A stretch of 64,000 nucleotides of DNA. Source: Bradyrhizobium agreste. GTDB lineage: Bacteria > Pseudomonadota > Alphaproteobacteria > Rhizobiales > Xanthobacteraceae. The notes under the pieces are model-generated. The model worked only from the letters and a program-made list of their open reading frames with translations. It was not told the DNA's origin and did not search any database. The stretch covers positions 248,001 through 312,000 of the forward strand of contig NZ_JACCHP010000005.1 in the NCBI RefSeq assembly GCF_016031625.1, read 5' to 3'. The position numbers and the translations under genes are program-made. Each line of letters starts with the position of its first letter. Position 1 is the stretch's first letter. Shown piece after piece: positions 10,159-21,205 of this stretch.

Positions 10159-10295
10159 GGCTGGCTCCTCTTTCTGCGATCCCACGTGCCAATTCCCCTC
10201 GATTTCGATTAGCATTGCGGACCAGCGTGACGACGCCATCGTCGCCGCGGGAAAGCTTAGGCGCGCTGGCGCCGCGATACCCGAAAGAGCGCCGA

Positions 10296-12065
10296 ATGAA
10301 TGCCGAAATTGGCACGAAAACCAAACCGGGCCGGGCTGGTGGAGACGAATCGAGCCCGGCTTCTCGCCCACCTTCTCTTGGCACGCTTCATTTCGCCGGT
10401 TTTGACATCGACTTGGAGCGCGGCGAATTGCGTGTCTCCGGCGCTCCGGTCGCCTTGCGCCCGAAGAGCTTCGCGCTGCTGGTTTATCTCGCCCGTCATC
10501 CCGGCCGGCTGTTGAGCAAGGATGAACTGACGGATGCGGTTTGGCCCAATGTCGCGGTCACCGACGATTCCCTGGTCCAGTGCATCAGCGAGCTTCGAGC
10601 GGCATTGGGCGGCGGCGACCAGCAGTTGATCAAAACCGTGCCGCGCCGTGGCTATTTGCTGGACGCAACGTTGCTCGATGCGCCACCTGCTCTTGATGCG
10701 CCCGCCAGTGGGGAGAATGCCGCCCGCACGCAGGGCTTTTCGCCCACCGTACCGGCGCGCAGCCGATCATTGCCGTGGCTGGTTGCACTGGGGATCGCTT
10801 GCACCGTCTCGCTTGGCGCCGCGCTCTGGTTCGGGCTACCACACCGGGGGCCGACCGGCGGCCTCGTCGGCAAGAACACGATCACGATTTTGCCGCTCGC
10901 GGGTATCGGCGGCGAAAATGCCGCCGATCTCGCCGAGGCCGTTAGTGACGATCTCATGATCGAAATCTCGCGCCTGCCCGACACGCTCGTGATCGGACCT
11001 CCGATGGGGCATTCCGGGCCCGACAGCGATGCGTCGCAGCTCGGCCGCCGATTGCACGTTGCTTATGTTTTAAGTGGCAGCGTGCAGCGCCAGGGCGAGG
11101 CCGTCTCGATCGCCCTGAAGTTGCAGGCGAGTGCCACCGACGCAGTGCTGTGGTCAGGTCGGTTCGACTATGCTGAACAAGCCGGATGGAATTGGCGGCG
11201 CGACATCTCCGCGCGCATCGCCAATGAGCTGAAAGTCCGCATCGACGAGGCCGGACCGCCTTTTGAGAGGCCTTATGCCGGGCGCACCTTCGCAGCCATC
11301 GATCCGACGCTGCAGGGCTGGCGTTTACTGAAACGCGCGCACACGCAGAAGGAGGCGCAGCGGGCCCGGGCTTTGTTCGAGCAATCACTGCAACTAGATC
11401 CCGATTCCGCGTCTGCGTTGACGGGACTTGCCCTCAGTTACATCACAGAGGTGCTGGCCAGATGGAGCGAGGCGCCAGAGGGCCAAACTACGCTTGCGGC
11501 TCGGGCGATCGAACGATCTTTAGCGCTCCAGCCCAATGATCCCCGCGCAAATTACGTGCGCAGCCTCGTGTTGTCCGTGCAAGGTCGGATCGATGACGCG
11601 GAACAGGCCATCCATCGCGTGCTTGCGCTCTACCCGAACCAGCCGCGGGCGCTCCAGCGACTTGGCTTTCTGAGACTGCAACAAGGCCGTCCGGAAGAGG
11701 TTGCCGAGCCGGTCATGCTCTCGCTCCGTCTCGATCCCCTGGACTCCGAGCAGGTGAGCCGAGGCTACTTTACGCTCGGAATGGCCGAATTCCATCTGCA
11801 CCACGACGATGTTGCCTACGCGCATATGCGCCAGGCGACGATCAGCAGTCCACAAAATGGCTTTGCCTGGCAATGGCTCGCCGCCATCGATGCGCTGCAT
11901 GGGCGCAGCGAACAGGCCAGAGCCAACCTGAACGAGTATCAAAAACGTAGTCCGGGCCACACCGTCAGCAGCCTGAAAGCATCCGAGTACTCGCGTAACC
12001 CAGCGTTCTGGCTGGAGCGCAATCGCTTCTATGACGGTTTGAAGCTCGCCGGGCTGCCCGAATAG
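10296..12065 (+). CDS. CadC-like membrane transcriptional regulator with TPR repeats
   Basis: 589-aa one-component regulator. Residues ~30-130 form an OmpR/PhoB-type winged helix (FDIDLERGELRV, ALRPKSFALLVYLARHPGRLLSKDEL, IKTVPRRGYLLD). A single membrane helix (LPWLVALGIACTVSLGAALWF) follows at ~165-190. A periplasmic adenylate-cyclase-associated-like module starts at ITILPLAGIGGENAADLAEA. TPR repeats fill ~370-560 (ARALFEQSLQLDPDSASALTG and similar). The architecture is common in rhizobia. The ATG at 10296 is preferred over an upstream start at 10215 because the winged-helix alignment begins shortly after it. The divergent amidase is the likely target. Confidence 0.87.
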   Translation: MNAEIGTKTKPGRAGGDESSPASRPPSLGTLHFAGFDIDLERGELRVSGAPVALRPKSFALLVYLARHPGRLLSKDELTDAVWPNVAVTDDSLVQCISELRAALGGGDQQLIKTVPRRGYLLDATLLDAPPALDAPASGENAARTQGFSPTVPARSRSLPWLVALGIACTVSLGAALWFGLPHRGPTGGLVGKNTITILPLAGIGGENAADLAEAVSDDLMIEISRLPDTLVIGPPMGHSGPDSDASQLGRRLHVAYVLSGSVQRQGEAVSIALKLQASATDAVLWSGRFDYAEQAGWNWRRDISARIANELKVRIDEAGPPFERPYAGRTFAAIDPTLQGWRLLKRAHTQKEAQRARALFEQSLQLDPDSASALTGLALSYITEVLARWSEAPEGQTTLAARAIERSLALQPNDPRANYVRSLVLSVQGRIDDAEQAIHRVLALYPNQPRALQRLGFLRLQQGRPEEVAEPVMLSLRLDPLDSEQVSRGYFTLGMAEFHLHHDDVAYAHMRQATISSPQNGFAWQWLAAIDALHGRSEQARANLNEYQKRSPGHTVSSLKASEYSRNPAFWLERNRFYDGLKLAGLPE

Positions 12066-12117
12066 AAACCGCTTGCGATGCTTGCTTACCCCGCGGCATG
12101 GGCGCTCACGCCGGAGA

Positions 12118-12579
12118 CTAACCCCGCCCCCGATAGGGCGCGACGCCTTGCTCGGGCACCCAGAGGCCCTTCGGGACGCGGCCGGTCTGCCAGAACACGT
12201 CGATCGGGATGCCGCCGCGCGGATACCAATAGCCGCCGATGCGCAAGAATTTCGGCTTGATCTCGGAAGCGATGCGCTTGCCGATCATCACGGTGCAGTC
12301 CTCGTGGAAGGCGCCGTGATTGCGGAAGCTCGCGATATAGAGCTTGAGCGATTTCGACTCCAGGAGCCACGCCCCCGGCGCGTAGTCGATCATCAGATGC
12401 GCGAAATCCGGCTGGCCCGTGACCGGGCAAAGCGAGGTGAATTCCGGCACGGTGAAGCGCACCAGATAATCCGTGCCTTTCTGCGGATTGGGCACGCGGT
12501 CGAGCTGGGCCTCTTCCGGTGTGTGCGGCCATTCGACCGCGCGGCCGAGCTGGAGGGACTTTTTCGCCATCGTCGTCAC
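12118..12579 (-). CDS. queF: NADPH-dependent 7-cyano-7-deazaguanine reductase
   Basis: Reduces preQ0 to preQ1 in queuosine tRNA modification, using a thioimide formed on an active-site cysteine. The 153-aa unimodular form is complete: [14 protein letters not shown] holds the nucleophile, [23 protein letters not shown] holds the ESKSLK NADPH/substrate motif, and the protein ends in APYRGRG. The start could be 12579 (MTTMAKK) or 12570 (MAKKSLQ). The last 260 bases are duplicated at 8166-8425 in direct orientation. Confidence 0.96.
   Translation of the reverse strand: MTTMAKKSLQLGRAVEWPHTPEEAQLDRVPNPQKGTDYLVRFTVPEFTSLCPVTGQPDFAHLMIDYAPGAWLLESKSLKLYIASFRNHGAFHEDCTVMIGKRIASEIKPKFLRIGGYWYPRGGIPIDVFWQTGRVPKGLWVPEQGVAPYRGRG
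12119..12378 (-). repeat. Direct repeat B (within queF), partner of 8166-8425
   Basis: Second member of the 260-bp pair. Both copies have the same orientation and flank about 3.7 kb holding the amidase and CadC-like genes. Copies this similar could recombine and delete that segment. Confidence 0.85.
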
Positions 12580-12619
12580 ATCCTGTTTCGAGCCGGGATG
12601 GACGCAAACGGGCTTGTCG

Positions 12620-13597
12620 TCAACCGGCGGCGATCGTCTGGATCATGACGATCCGGTCGTTGCCGGACTCGCAGCCCCAAACCTCGCCCGGCCGCCCGTC
12701 GAGCTGGCGGACATTGGCGTTGGCCTTGTCGCTGGCGAAGACATTGAACTTCTCGATGGCGGGATCGAAGCGGACGATGGCGTTGGCGGAGAAATCGGTG
12801 AGCCAGACCTTGTCCTTGTCGTCGACATACACGGCATAGGCGCGCGGACGTTCGCCCGGCAGCTTCCAGGTCTTCCACGAGCCGTCTTCGGGATCATGCA
12901 CCGCGACATGGCCGCTGTTCCACTCGCTGACCCAGATCCGGCCCCTCGAATCCGACCAGACGCGCCGCGAGCCCTGGTTTGGGGTCGGCGGCTCGACCAC
13001 GGTCGCATTGCCGCCCACGCGGTCGATTTTCGCGATATGGCTGCCGGCGAGGGAGGCGTACCAGACGTCGCCTTTGGGCGTGACCGTGATGCCGTAGGGG
13101 CCGACCCCCTTCGGCGCCTTGAACACATTCATCTCGCCGGTCTTCGGAGACAGCCGGCCGTAATAGCCGGACTGTCCGGTGAACCAGTAGGTGCCGTCCT
13201 TGTCGAATACGCCGGTGTTGAGATTGGCGGAGGCGAACCTTTCCGGCAGACGGAACAGCGTGACGCTGAGGTCGGAAGGGTCGACCCGCGCAATCGCGTT
13301 CTGGCCGCCCTCGGTGATCCAGGGCGCGCCGTCAGGCCCGATGGTCACGCCGTGTGGGGCCGCGCCCTGGCCGAGGCTGACCGTCTTGAAACGGCCATCG
13401 CGTGGATCGAGCCTGCCGAGCAGGCCCTTGCCCTGCGCCGTGAACCAGATGGTGCCGTCACGGGCGGGCGTCAGATCGTGGAGGCCGATGCCCGGGCTGA
13501 TGGGATAGTATCTCATCCGGAACGGGCCTTCCTGCGCAAAACCTGGGCGGGCCACGAGCAGCGCGGCGGTTGAGGCAAGAAATTGGCGGCGATTCAT
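12620..13597 (-). CDS. Vgb-like (streptogramin lyase family) beta-propeller protein, exported
   Basis: 325-aa secreted protein. [23 protein letters not shown] is a signal peptide with a FAQ/E cleavage site and an N-terminal RR. The rest is a repeated blade pattern: [83 protein letters not shown]. Repeats of this kind make the propeller of virginiamycin B lyase and relatives. Whether it is a lyase here is not known, as most relatives are uncharacterised. An in-frame extension upstream of 13597 runs antisense through eno and is not coding. Confidence 0.85.
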   Translation of the reverse strand: MNRRQFLASTAALLVARPGFAQEGPFRMRYYPISPGIGLHDLTPARDGTIWFTAQGKGLLGRLDPRDGRFKTVSLGQGAAPHGVTIGPDGAPWITEGGQNAIARVDPSDLSVTLFRLPERFASANLNTGVFDKDGTYWFTGQSGYYGRLSPKTGEMNVFKAPKGVGPYGITVTPKGDVWYASLAGSHIAKIDRVGGNATVVEPPTPNQGSRRVWSDSRGRIWVSEWNSGHVAVHDPEDGSWKTWKLPGERPRAYAVYVDDKDKVWLTDFSANAIVRFDPAIEKFNVFASDKANANVRQLDGRPGEVWGCESGNDRIVMIQTIAAG

Positions 13598-13753
13598 GGC
13601 GTTACCCCGACTGCTTGAGATTGAGGTTGGGCACGCGGACCAGATGCAGTCGAGCATATTCTGAGGCGCTTTGCGCGTCAGTCGGAGCGGTGCGTCCAAG
13701 CGTTCACATTTGCTTGCGGCCCGTGTAAGACCCGCGGCACCGATCAGCCCTAA

Positions 13754-15055
<1,302 letters not shown>

Positions 15056-15101
15056 GCCGGCGTCGTGATCCGCGCGAAGAGAAGGACAGGGGAGGATCGA
15101 C

Positions 15102-16235
15102 ATGAACGATGGCAAGACCGGACTGGAATTGCGCTCGCTGCTGAAGAAGAGCGGCGAGCTCGAATTGTCGCTCGTGGAGGTCCCGACCCCGGAGCCGGCC
15201 GAGGATGAGGTCGTGGTTCGCGTCGAGGCCACCCCGATCAATCCGTCCGATCTCGGGCTCCTGATCGGGCCGGCCGACATGTCGGCCGCCAAGGCCTCCG
15301 GCACCAAGGAGATGCCGGTCATCACCGCGACGATGCCGGAGGCGGCGATGCGGACGATGGCGGCAAGGTTCGATCAGTCGCTGCCGGTCGGCAACGAGGG
15401 CGCCGGCACGGTGATCCGGACCGGATCGTCGGACGCGGCGAAGGCCCTGATGGGCAAAACGGTGTCGATGATCGGCGGCGGGATGTACACGCAGTACCGC
15501 GTGCTCAAGGTCCGCGACGTCATGGAGCTGCCGGCCGGCACCACGGCCGCCGACGGCGCTTCCTGGTTCGTCAATCCGCTGACCGCGCTCGGCATGACCG
15601 AGACGATGCGGCGGGAGAACCACAAGGCGCTCGTGCATACGGCCGCCGCGTCCAATCTCGGCCAGATGCTCAACAAGATCTGCATCAAGGACGGCATTCC
15701 CCTCGTCAACATCGTCAGGAACAAGGAGCAGGCCGACATCCTGCACAAGATCGGCGCCAAATACGTCGTGGATTCCAGCGCACCTGATTTCATGGACGAT
15801 CTCACCAACGCGCTGGTCGAGACCGGCGCCACAATCGCCTTCGATGCCATCGGTGGCGGCAAGCTGGCGAGCCAGATCCTGACCGCGATGGAAATTGCGG
15901 CCAACAAGACCGCCAAGGAATACAGCCGCTACGGCTCCAACGTGTACAAGCAGGTCTACATCTATGGCAGCCTCGACACGCGGCCGACGGAGCTGAACCG
16001 CTCGTTTGGACTCAGCTGGGGCGTCGGCGGCTGGCTGCTCACGCCGTTCCTGCAGAAGATCGGTCCGGCCGAGATCGGCCGCCTGCGCCAGCGTGTGGCG
16101 TCCGAGCTCAAGACCACCTTCGCCAGCCACTATACCAAGGTGGTGTCGCTCGCCGAGGCGCTCGATCCCGCCAATATCGCGGTCTACGCCAAGCGCGCCA
16201 CCGGCGAAAAATTCCTGATCAACCCGAACAAGTGA
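15102..16235 (+). CDS. Zinc-independent MDR-family oxidoreductase
   Basis: 377-aa medium-chain dehydrogenase/reductase of the quinone oxidoreductase type. The N-terminal GroES-like domain has EVPTPEPAEDEVVVRVEATP and NPSDLG; the usual structural zinc cysteines are absent. The nucleotide-binding domain starts at HTAAASNLGQMLNKI, an AASxxGxx variant of the Rossmann glycine motif, followed by VVDSSAPDF and AFDAIGGGKLA. An insertion (KTAKEYSRYGSNVYKQVYIYGS) near residues 265-290 is characteristic of a subgroup I have seen only as zinc-binding dehydrogenase in annotations. Substrate unknown. GGGGAGG lies just upstream of the ATG. Confidence 0.82.
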   Translation: MNDGKTGLELRSLLKKSGELELSLVEVPTPEPAEDEVVVRVEATPINPSDLGLLIGPADMSAAKASGTKEMPVITATMPEAAMRTMAARFDQSLPVGNEGAGTVIRTGSSDAAKALMGKTVSMIGGGMYTQYRVLKVRDVMELPAGTTAADGASWFVNPLTALGMTETMRRENHKALVHTAAASNLGQMLNKICIKDGIPLVNIVRNKEQADILHKIGAKYVVDSSAPDFMDDLTNALVETGATIAFDAIGGGKLASQILTAMEIAANKTAKEYSRYGSNVYKQVYIYGSLDTRPTELNRSFGLSWGVGGWLLTPFLQKIGPAEIGRLRQRVASELKTTFASHYTKVVSLAEALDPANIAVYAKRATGEKFLINPNK

Positions 16236-16262
16236 TCGCTGAGGCCGGTTATCGCGACGCAC

Positions 16263-16292
16263 CAGGCCGCCGCTTGGCGGCCTGATTGCTTT
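16263..16292 (+). terminator. Rho-independent terminator after the MDR gene
   Basis: A 9-bp perfect stem (CAGGCCGCC at 16263-16271, loop GCTT, complement at 16276-16284) is followed by ATTGCTTTT. It is placed 28 bases after the stop codon. Confidence 0.75.
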
Positions 16293-16438
16293 TGACCGTG
16301 GCTTTAATCGAGCGCAACGCGGACGCATTTCCAGAAACGCAGCGTTTCCAAATCGGACCGGTTCATGCACTTGCATCAATCGGCCCGGATGGCTTAAGTG
16401 CCGTCCCGGCATTTCCTCTCAAGCCTTCAAGGACACCA

Positions 16439-16990
16439 ATGGCCTACAACATCGTCACGATCGCTGGCAGCCTGCGCAAGGACGGCTTCTCGCTCAAGAT
16501 CGCCAATGCGCTCGCCAAGCTCGCGCCTGCCTCGCTCAAGCTCGAGGTGATCACGCCGGCGGGCATCTCGTTCTTCAACCAGGATCTCGAGGGCGCGCCG
16601 CCCGCGGACTGGCTCGCCTTCCGCGAGAAGCTGCGGGCGTCGAATGGCGTCCTGTTCGTCACGCCCGAATACAACCGCTCGATCCCGGGCGTCCTGAAGA
16701 ACGCCATCGACGTCGCCTCGCGGCCCTATGGCAAGAGCTCGTTCCTCGGCAAGCCGGTCGGCATCATCTCCAACTCGCCGGGTCCGCTCGGCGGCGTCAG
16801 CGCTGCCAAGCATCTGCAGACGATCCTGCCTGGCATTTCCGGTCCGATCCTTCAGCAGCCGGAGATCTATCTCAACGGCGTCGGCGACGCCTTCGATGCG
16901 GAGGGCAACCTGACCAAGGACTCCCTCAAGACGGTGCTGCAGCAATACATCGACGCCTTCGCCGCGCATGTGGCGAAGAATCAGGGCTGA
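16439..16990 (+). CDS. NADPH-dependent FMN reductase
   Basis: Flavodoxin-like NAD(P)H:flavin or quinone reductase of 183 aa. IVTIAGSLRKDGFSLKIANAL near the N terminus is the FMN phosphate loop (GSLRK). VLFVTPEYNRSIPGVLKNAIDVASRP is the family signature (TPEYNxSxPGxLKNAID) and GIISNSPGPLGG closes the flavin site. The ATG at 16439 is chosen because the flavin loop sits 9 residues after it. It is convergent with the serine hydrolase gene across a perfect stem-loop. Confidence 0.92.
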   Translation: MAYNIVTIAGSLRKDGFSLKIANALAKLAPASLKLEVITPAGISFFNQDLEGAPPADWLAFREKLRASNGVLFVTPEYNRSIPGVLKNAIDVASRPYGKSSFLGKPVGIISNSPGPLGGVSAAKHLQTILPGISGPILQQPEIYLNGVGDAFDAEGNLTKDSLKTVLQQYIDAFAAHVAKNQG

Positions 16991-17033
16991 GGCCGAACGA
17001 CCCGGCGGCCATACAGCAGGTCTGCATCCTGAA

Positions 17034-17062
17034 GGACAGGCCGATCAATGATCGGCCTGTCC
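17034..17062. terminator. Perfect stem-loop between convergent genes
   Basis: Twelve paired bases (GGACAGGCCGAT at 17034-17045 with its complement at 17051-17062) enclose CAATG. It lies between the convergent FMN reductase and serine hydrolase genes and can act in both directions. No T-run follows, so it is only a candidate terminator. Confidence 0.6.
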
Positions 17063-17085
17063 GATCTGACCCCGAGAGCGCAGGT

Positions 17086-18279
17086 CTAGCTTGCCATGCG
17101 CTGCCTCAGGCTCTGGTAGAACGCCGTCTCGAAGTTCATGTAACCGATGAACGACGTTGGATCACCGAACGGGAGAATCTGGGTGGCCCAGAACCCGCCG
17201 ACCCCATTCTGCCGGTCGATCCAGTAGAACAGGTTGGCGAGGCCGGCCCAGCCAAGCGCGCCGGCGGGACGTCCCGTCGGGGCTTCCTCGTCGTTGATCA
17301 TGAAGGTCAGCCCCCACGACTTGGACTGGTCCGGGAAGAACTCCGCGTCATTGCACAGCGCGGGAATGACGCCGGTGATCGGTGTCACCTTCTTGTCGCC
17401 GAGATGGTTCTTCTCGGCCATGCGCACGGTTTCGGCCTTCAGCACGCGGCCGTGCTCGCCCACTCCGTCATTCAACCACATGCGGATGAACCGCATGTAG
17501 TCGCCGACGGTGCCATAGAGCCCGTGACCGCCCATATGAACTTCTGGCTTGGCCGGCAGTTCGAAATCCATCGGCGACAGCGAGCCGTCGGCACTTCGCG
17601 CGTGGATACCGGCCAGCCGTTGCCGCATCGGATCGGTCAGTTCGAAGGTCATGTCCTTGATCCCGAGCGGTTCGAAGATGCGTGCCTTGAAGACGTCGCC
17701 GAGCCGTCGGTCCGCGATGGCTTCGACGATCTGGCCGCACCAATCGATGTTGGTCCCATAGTCCCAGCGCTCGCCCGGATCGAATAGGAGCGGGGTCATC
17801 AGGCAGGCCTTGGTCGCGGTGATCACGCTTGGCTGACCCTTTTCCTCGGCCAGCCGATTGTAGGTGCGGTTGATGAAATCGTAGCTCAGGCCCGCGGTGT
17901 GAGTCATCAGCATGCGGGTGGTGATATCGCGCTTTGGCGGACGCAGGATCGGCTCGCCCCTGTCGTCAAAGCCATCGATCACCTGGAGCTTGCCAATCTC
18001 GGGCGCATAGCGCCTTGCAGGCGCGTCGAGATCGAGCTTGCCTTCCTCGACGAGTTGGAGGACCGCCGTACCGGTAATCGCCTTGGTCGTGGAGAAGATG
18101 GCGAAGATGCTATCGGTCGTCATGTCGGCGGCAGAATCGAGACGGCGCTTGCCGGCCGCGCCCTCGTAGATGTTGCGGTAGCGGTTCGTCACCATCGCGA
18201 CGACGCCCGGCACGCGCGGCGTCGAGGTAACGACGCCGTCCAGAACGGCGTCTGCCGTCGCACCAAAATTCATGATCAT
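17086..18279 (-). CDS. Beta-lactamase-family serine hydrolase (esterase type)
   Basis: 397-aa serine hydrolase of the class C beta-lactamase / EstB fold. The catalytic Ser-x-x-Lys is in [15 protein letters not shown], the Tyr motif is probably WDYGTNIDW, and [17 protein letters not shown] corresponds to the third active-site strand. No signal peptide is visible, which argues against a resistance enzyme and for a cytoplasmic esterase. The start at 18279 has GGGAGGA 5 bases upstream; an ATG at 18273 is a second choice. It lies 51 bases downstream of the Baeyer-Villiger monooxygenase gene, fitting hydrolysis of the ester or lactone product. Confidence 0.87.
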   Translation of the reverse strand: MIMNFGATADAVLDGVVTSTPRVPGVVAMVTNRYRNIYEGAAGKRRLDSAADMTTDSIFAIFSTTKAITGTAVLQLVEEGKLDLDAPARRYAPEIGKLQVIDGFDDRGEPILRPPKRDITTRMLMTHTAGLSYDFINRTYNRLAEEKGQPSVITATKACLMTPLLFDPGERWDYGTNIDWCGQIVEAIADRRLGDVFKARIFEPLGIKDMTFELTDPMRQRLAGIHARSADGSLSPMDFELPAKPEVHMGGHGLYGTVGDYMRFIRMWLNDGVGEHGRVLKAETVRMAEKNHLGDKKVTPITGVIPALCNDAEFFPDQSKSWGLTFMINDEEAPTGRPAGALGWAGLANLFYWIDRQNGVGGFWATQILPFGDPTSFIGYMNFETAFYQSLRQRMAS

Positions 18280-18330
18280 GATCGTCCTCCCGTTTGGATT
18301 GGAATTGTCTGGTCGAGGTGTTTTGCGCAC

Positions 18331-19968
18331 TCAGTTCATGGCGAAGCCCTGGTAACCGCTCGCCGCGACCTCGTCGCATTTCTGGCGATAGGCACCGACG
18401 CCGCCGCAGTAGGAGAGAACGCGGCGCGGCTTGCCTTCGACGTTCGAGCCCAGGTACCAGGAATTGGTCTTCGCGATCAGCGTTGCGTTGGCGATCTCGT
18501 CGTGATGCGCCACCCAGCCGTCTTCCGCGTCCTTGGTCGGCTCGATCACCTTCAGGTCCTTGGCCCGCATGTACCTGATGCAGTTGTCGATCCATTCGAC
18601 TTGCTGCTGCAGGCACGTCGTCATGTTGCACAGCGCAGCCGAAGGCGCGAGCGGCACGGCGGTCGTGAACAGGTTGGGATAGCCGTGAACCTGCAGGCCC
18701 ATCGTCGTGCGGATGTCCCTGGTCCAATCCTCTTTGAGCGATCGTCCGCCCCGTCCCCTGATGTCGATGCGCGTCAGGGCGCCAGTGCCGGCGTCGAAGC
18801 CGGTTGCGAGGATGATGATATCGAGCTCATGGACCGTGCCGTCGGCGGTCTGGATGCCCATCGGCGTCACCCGTTCGATCGGATTGTTCTTGACGCTGAC
18901 GATCTCGACATTGGGCCGATGGAAAGCCTCGAGGAAGTTCTGCTCGAGCGGCACCCGGTGCGTCCCGAAACCATAGTCTGCGGGGATTAGGAGGTCGCAC
19001 AGCTTCGGATCCTTGAGCCGCTCACGCATCTTCTCGCGGACGAATTCCGAGATTTCGGCATTGACCGCCTCTTCGAAGAACAGCTCGGCGAAGGACGAGA
19101 TCCATAGCTTCAGCGAGCCGTCATTCCAGCAATCCTCGATCACCTCGCGGCGCTTCTCGGGCGACAGGCCGGCCCACGCATGCTCGAAGTCATATTCGAA
19201 ACCCGTGAAGGTGTGCGGCAATCGCTGCGTGAAGTGCCCGAACTTGGACTTGTAGGCTTGCGCATCCGCCGCACTGAACTTGGGATTCTTCATCGGGATG
19301 ATGTATTGGGGCGTGCGGATGAAGACCTTGAGATGGCCGACCTCGCCCGCGATCGTCTGGATGACCTGGATGCCGGTTGCGCCGTTGCCGATGATGCCGA
19401 CGCGCTTGCCCGCGAGGTCGATCGGCTGCTTCGGCCAGCGCGCCGTGTGGAACAGGCGTCCCTTGAAAGTCTCCTGGCCCGGAAACGACACATAGGGCGC
19501 CGAGAGCATGCCGCAGCAGGTGACCAGGAACTGGGTGTCGATCACATCGCCCTTGTCGGTCGTGACCAGCCAGCGTTGCGTTGCTTCGTTGAAATGGGCG
19601 CTTTTGACCGTGGTGCTGAACTGGATGTCCTTGCGGAGATCGAGACGGTCGGCGACGTAGTTGAGCCAACGTTCGATTTCCGGCTGGCCGGGGAATTTCT
19701 CGCTCCAGCTCCATCCCTTGTAGAGCTCCTCGGAGAACAGGTACTGGTAGATGTAGGCTTCCGAGTCGAAGCGCGCGCCGGGATAGCGATTCCAGTACCA
19801 GGTGCCGCCGACGCTGGACGCTGCGTCGACCGCCCTGACGTTCAATCCCTGCTCGCGCAAACGATAGAGTTGATAGAGCCCGGCCACGCCGGCTCCTACC
19901 ACGAGGGCATCGAGCCTGGCCGTCACATGCGCGCCGTTGCTTCCATTAGTCTTGCTTGCGGTTTCCAT
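18331..19968 (-). CDS. Baeyer-Villiger flavin monooxygenase
   Basis: 545-aa FAD/NADPH monooxygenase that would convert a ketone to an ester or lactone. Residues 25-30 are the FAD Rossmann motif GAGVAG. GGTWYWNRYPGARFDSEAY at ~54-72 is typical of the family. FKGRLFHTARW at 168-178 is the Baeyer-Villiger fingerprint FxGxxxHxxxW. GNGATG at 194-199 is the NADPH Rossmann motif. IILATGFDAGTGAL marks the C-terminal ATG motif. A perfect AGGAGG lies 6 bases before the ATG. It forms an operon with the downstream serine hydrolase and is divergent from an AraC-type regulator. Confidence 0.93.
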   Translation of the reverse strand: METASKTNGSNGAHVTARLDALVVGAGVAGLYQLYRLREQGLNVRAVDAASSVGGTWYWNRYPGARFDSEAYIYQYLFSEELYKGWSWSEKFPGQPEIERWLNYVADRLDLRKDIQFSTTVKSAHFNEATQRWLVTTDKGDVIDTQFLVTCCGMLSAPYVSFPGQETFKGRLFHTARWPKQPIDLAGKRVGIIGNGATGIQVIQTIAGEVGHLKVFIRTPQYIIPMKNPKFSAADAQAYKSKFGHFTQRLPHTFTGFEYDFEHAWAGLSPEKRREVIEDCWNDGSLKLWISSFAELFFEEAVNAEISEFVREKMRERLKDPKLCDLLIPADYGFGTHRVPLEQNFLEAFHRPNVEIVSVKNNPIERVTPMGIQTADGTVHELDIIILATGFDAGTGALTRIDIRGRGGRSLKEDWTRDIRTTMGLQVHGYPNLFTTAVPLAPSAALCNMTTCLQQQVEWIDNCIRYMRAKDLKVIEPTKDAEDGWVAHHDEIANATLIAKTNSWYLGSNVEGKPRRVLSYCGGVGAYRQKCDEVAASGYQGFAMN

Positions 19969-20317
19969 ATCGGTCCTCCTCACGTTTCCAGAGCGCACGC
20001 GACCTTCCCCCGTCCGTGAGATCATCGGACGCTGGTGCATCGCGTCATTTTCGCTCCCGGCAGCGCGATAGATGGGCTCTTTTGGCCCGCGGCCGTTCCG
20101 CCGCTTCTCCTGCTCTGCCTGGAACGCGCGCAAGGCTACGTGGCGGCCGAGCCTTGGGGCTTGAACAGAATCGACAATCCTTTGAACGGAGCCCGGCGCC
20201 GGACCTCAACACAGTTTGCTTGGCAAACTGCAAAACCGGCTTATGCTCCCCCTGCCGTTCGGCCAATGAGAAGCGGAAGCAACCGCGCCATAAAATCCCA
20301 AGGAGGAGGCTCGTGCG
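19969..20317. other. Divergent intergenic region, BVMO / AraC regulator
   Basis: 349 bases without a convincing gene separate the two divergent starts. It holds the palindrome at 20212-20230 described separately. No clear -24/-12 promoter is seen. A longer frame running upstream of the BVMO start lacks family similarity and is not counted as coding. Confidence 0.6.
20212..20230. promoter_or_regulatory. Candidate operator palindrome for the AraC regulator
   Basis: CAGTTTGC and its exact complement GCAAACTG are separated by TTG. The site is 88 bases before the regulator start and about 245 before the monooxygenase start. AraC proteins more often bind direct repeats, so the link is inference from position. 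Confidence 0.4.
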
Positions 20318-21205
20318 ATGGGCCAATTCATCACGGTCGAGGAGCTGCCACGCTACGCGCCCGGCCAGCTGATGCTGGACAGTTCGACGGTGGGCAAATC
20401 CGACTTTCGGTTGCGCGTCTTCCGCTATGCGCCATCCGACATCTGGGTCCCACCAAACGAGAACTTCCTGATCGTCGTGTACCGCGAAGGCACGACGTCG
20501 ATGAATCGCCGTGTGACCGGCCTCTGGAAGCAGGATCATGTCGGCCGCGGCGTCACGACACTGCTGACGCGTGCCGAGCCTTCGAACTGGCGCTGGAGCC
20601 ACGACATCGAGGTCAGCCATTTCTACATTTCCCCGACCTTGATGGCGAAGACGGCGAGCGAAGCGTTCGATCGCGATCCGGAAGGCATCGAGCTTCACGA
20701 CCTGCTCAGGATCGAGGATCCGGTGCTGACCTGGATTGGCGACCGCATGGTGCAGGAGGTGTCCGAAGGAGCTCCGGGCGGGCGGCTCTGCTATGACGCG
20801 CTGGCACTTCAGGCGAGCGTGCACCTCCTGCGAAGATACGCCTCCGTGCAATTCAGGATACCCTGTGCACAGGGGCGCTTCAGGCCAGCCCACGCGCGGC
20901 TGATCGAGGACTATATCGAGCAGAACATATCGAGGAACATCACGCTCGAGGAACTCGCCAATATCTGCAATTGCACGCCAGTACAGTTTGCGCGCAAATT
21001 CCAGGTGCACTATGGTATGCGGCCGCATGCCTATGTGCTGAGCCGCAAGGTGCAGCGCGCGTGCCAACACCTGCGTAAGGACCGGCTTGCTCTGAAGGAG
21101 ATTGCGCTCTTGAGCGGGTTTTCCGATCAGAGCCATCTCAACCGGATATTCCGCAGACAGCTGAACATCACGCCCGCAGAATATCGCAAGAGCTGCCTGA
21201 GTTAG
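20318..21205 (+). CDS. AraC-family transcriptional regulator
   Basis: 295-aa regulator with a variable N-terminal sensing domain (~1-175) and a C-terminal AraC double helix-turn-helix (~190-293). First helix pair: ITLEELANICNCTPVQFARKFQVHYGMRPHAYV. Second: LALKEIALLSGFSDQSHLNRIFRRQLNITPAEYRK. An AAGGAGGAG ribosome site precedes the ATG. Divergence from the BVMO-esterase pair makes it the likely activator of ketone oxidation, induced by the ketone or its alcohol; that assignment is from context only. Confidence 0.9.
   Translation: MGQFITVEELPRYAPGQLMLDSSTVGKSDFRLRVFRYAPSDIWVPPNENFLIVVYREGTTSMNRRVTGLWKQDHVGRGVTTLLTRAEPSNWRWSHDIEVSHFYISPTLMAKTASEAFDRDPEGIELHDLLRIEDPVLTWIGDRMVQEVSEGAPGGRLCYDALALQASVHLLRRYASVQFRIPCAQGRFRPAHARLIEDYIEQNISRNITLEELANICNCTPVQFARKFQVHYGMRPHAYVLSRKVQRACQHLRKDRLALKEIALLSGFSDQSHLNRIFRRQLNITPAEYRKSCLS

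Noticed and set aside
17086..18279. Beta-lactamase resistance gene
   Set aside because: No signal peptide and operon context with a BVMO favour an esterase.
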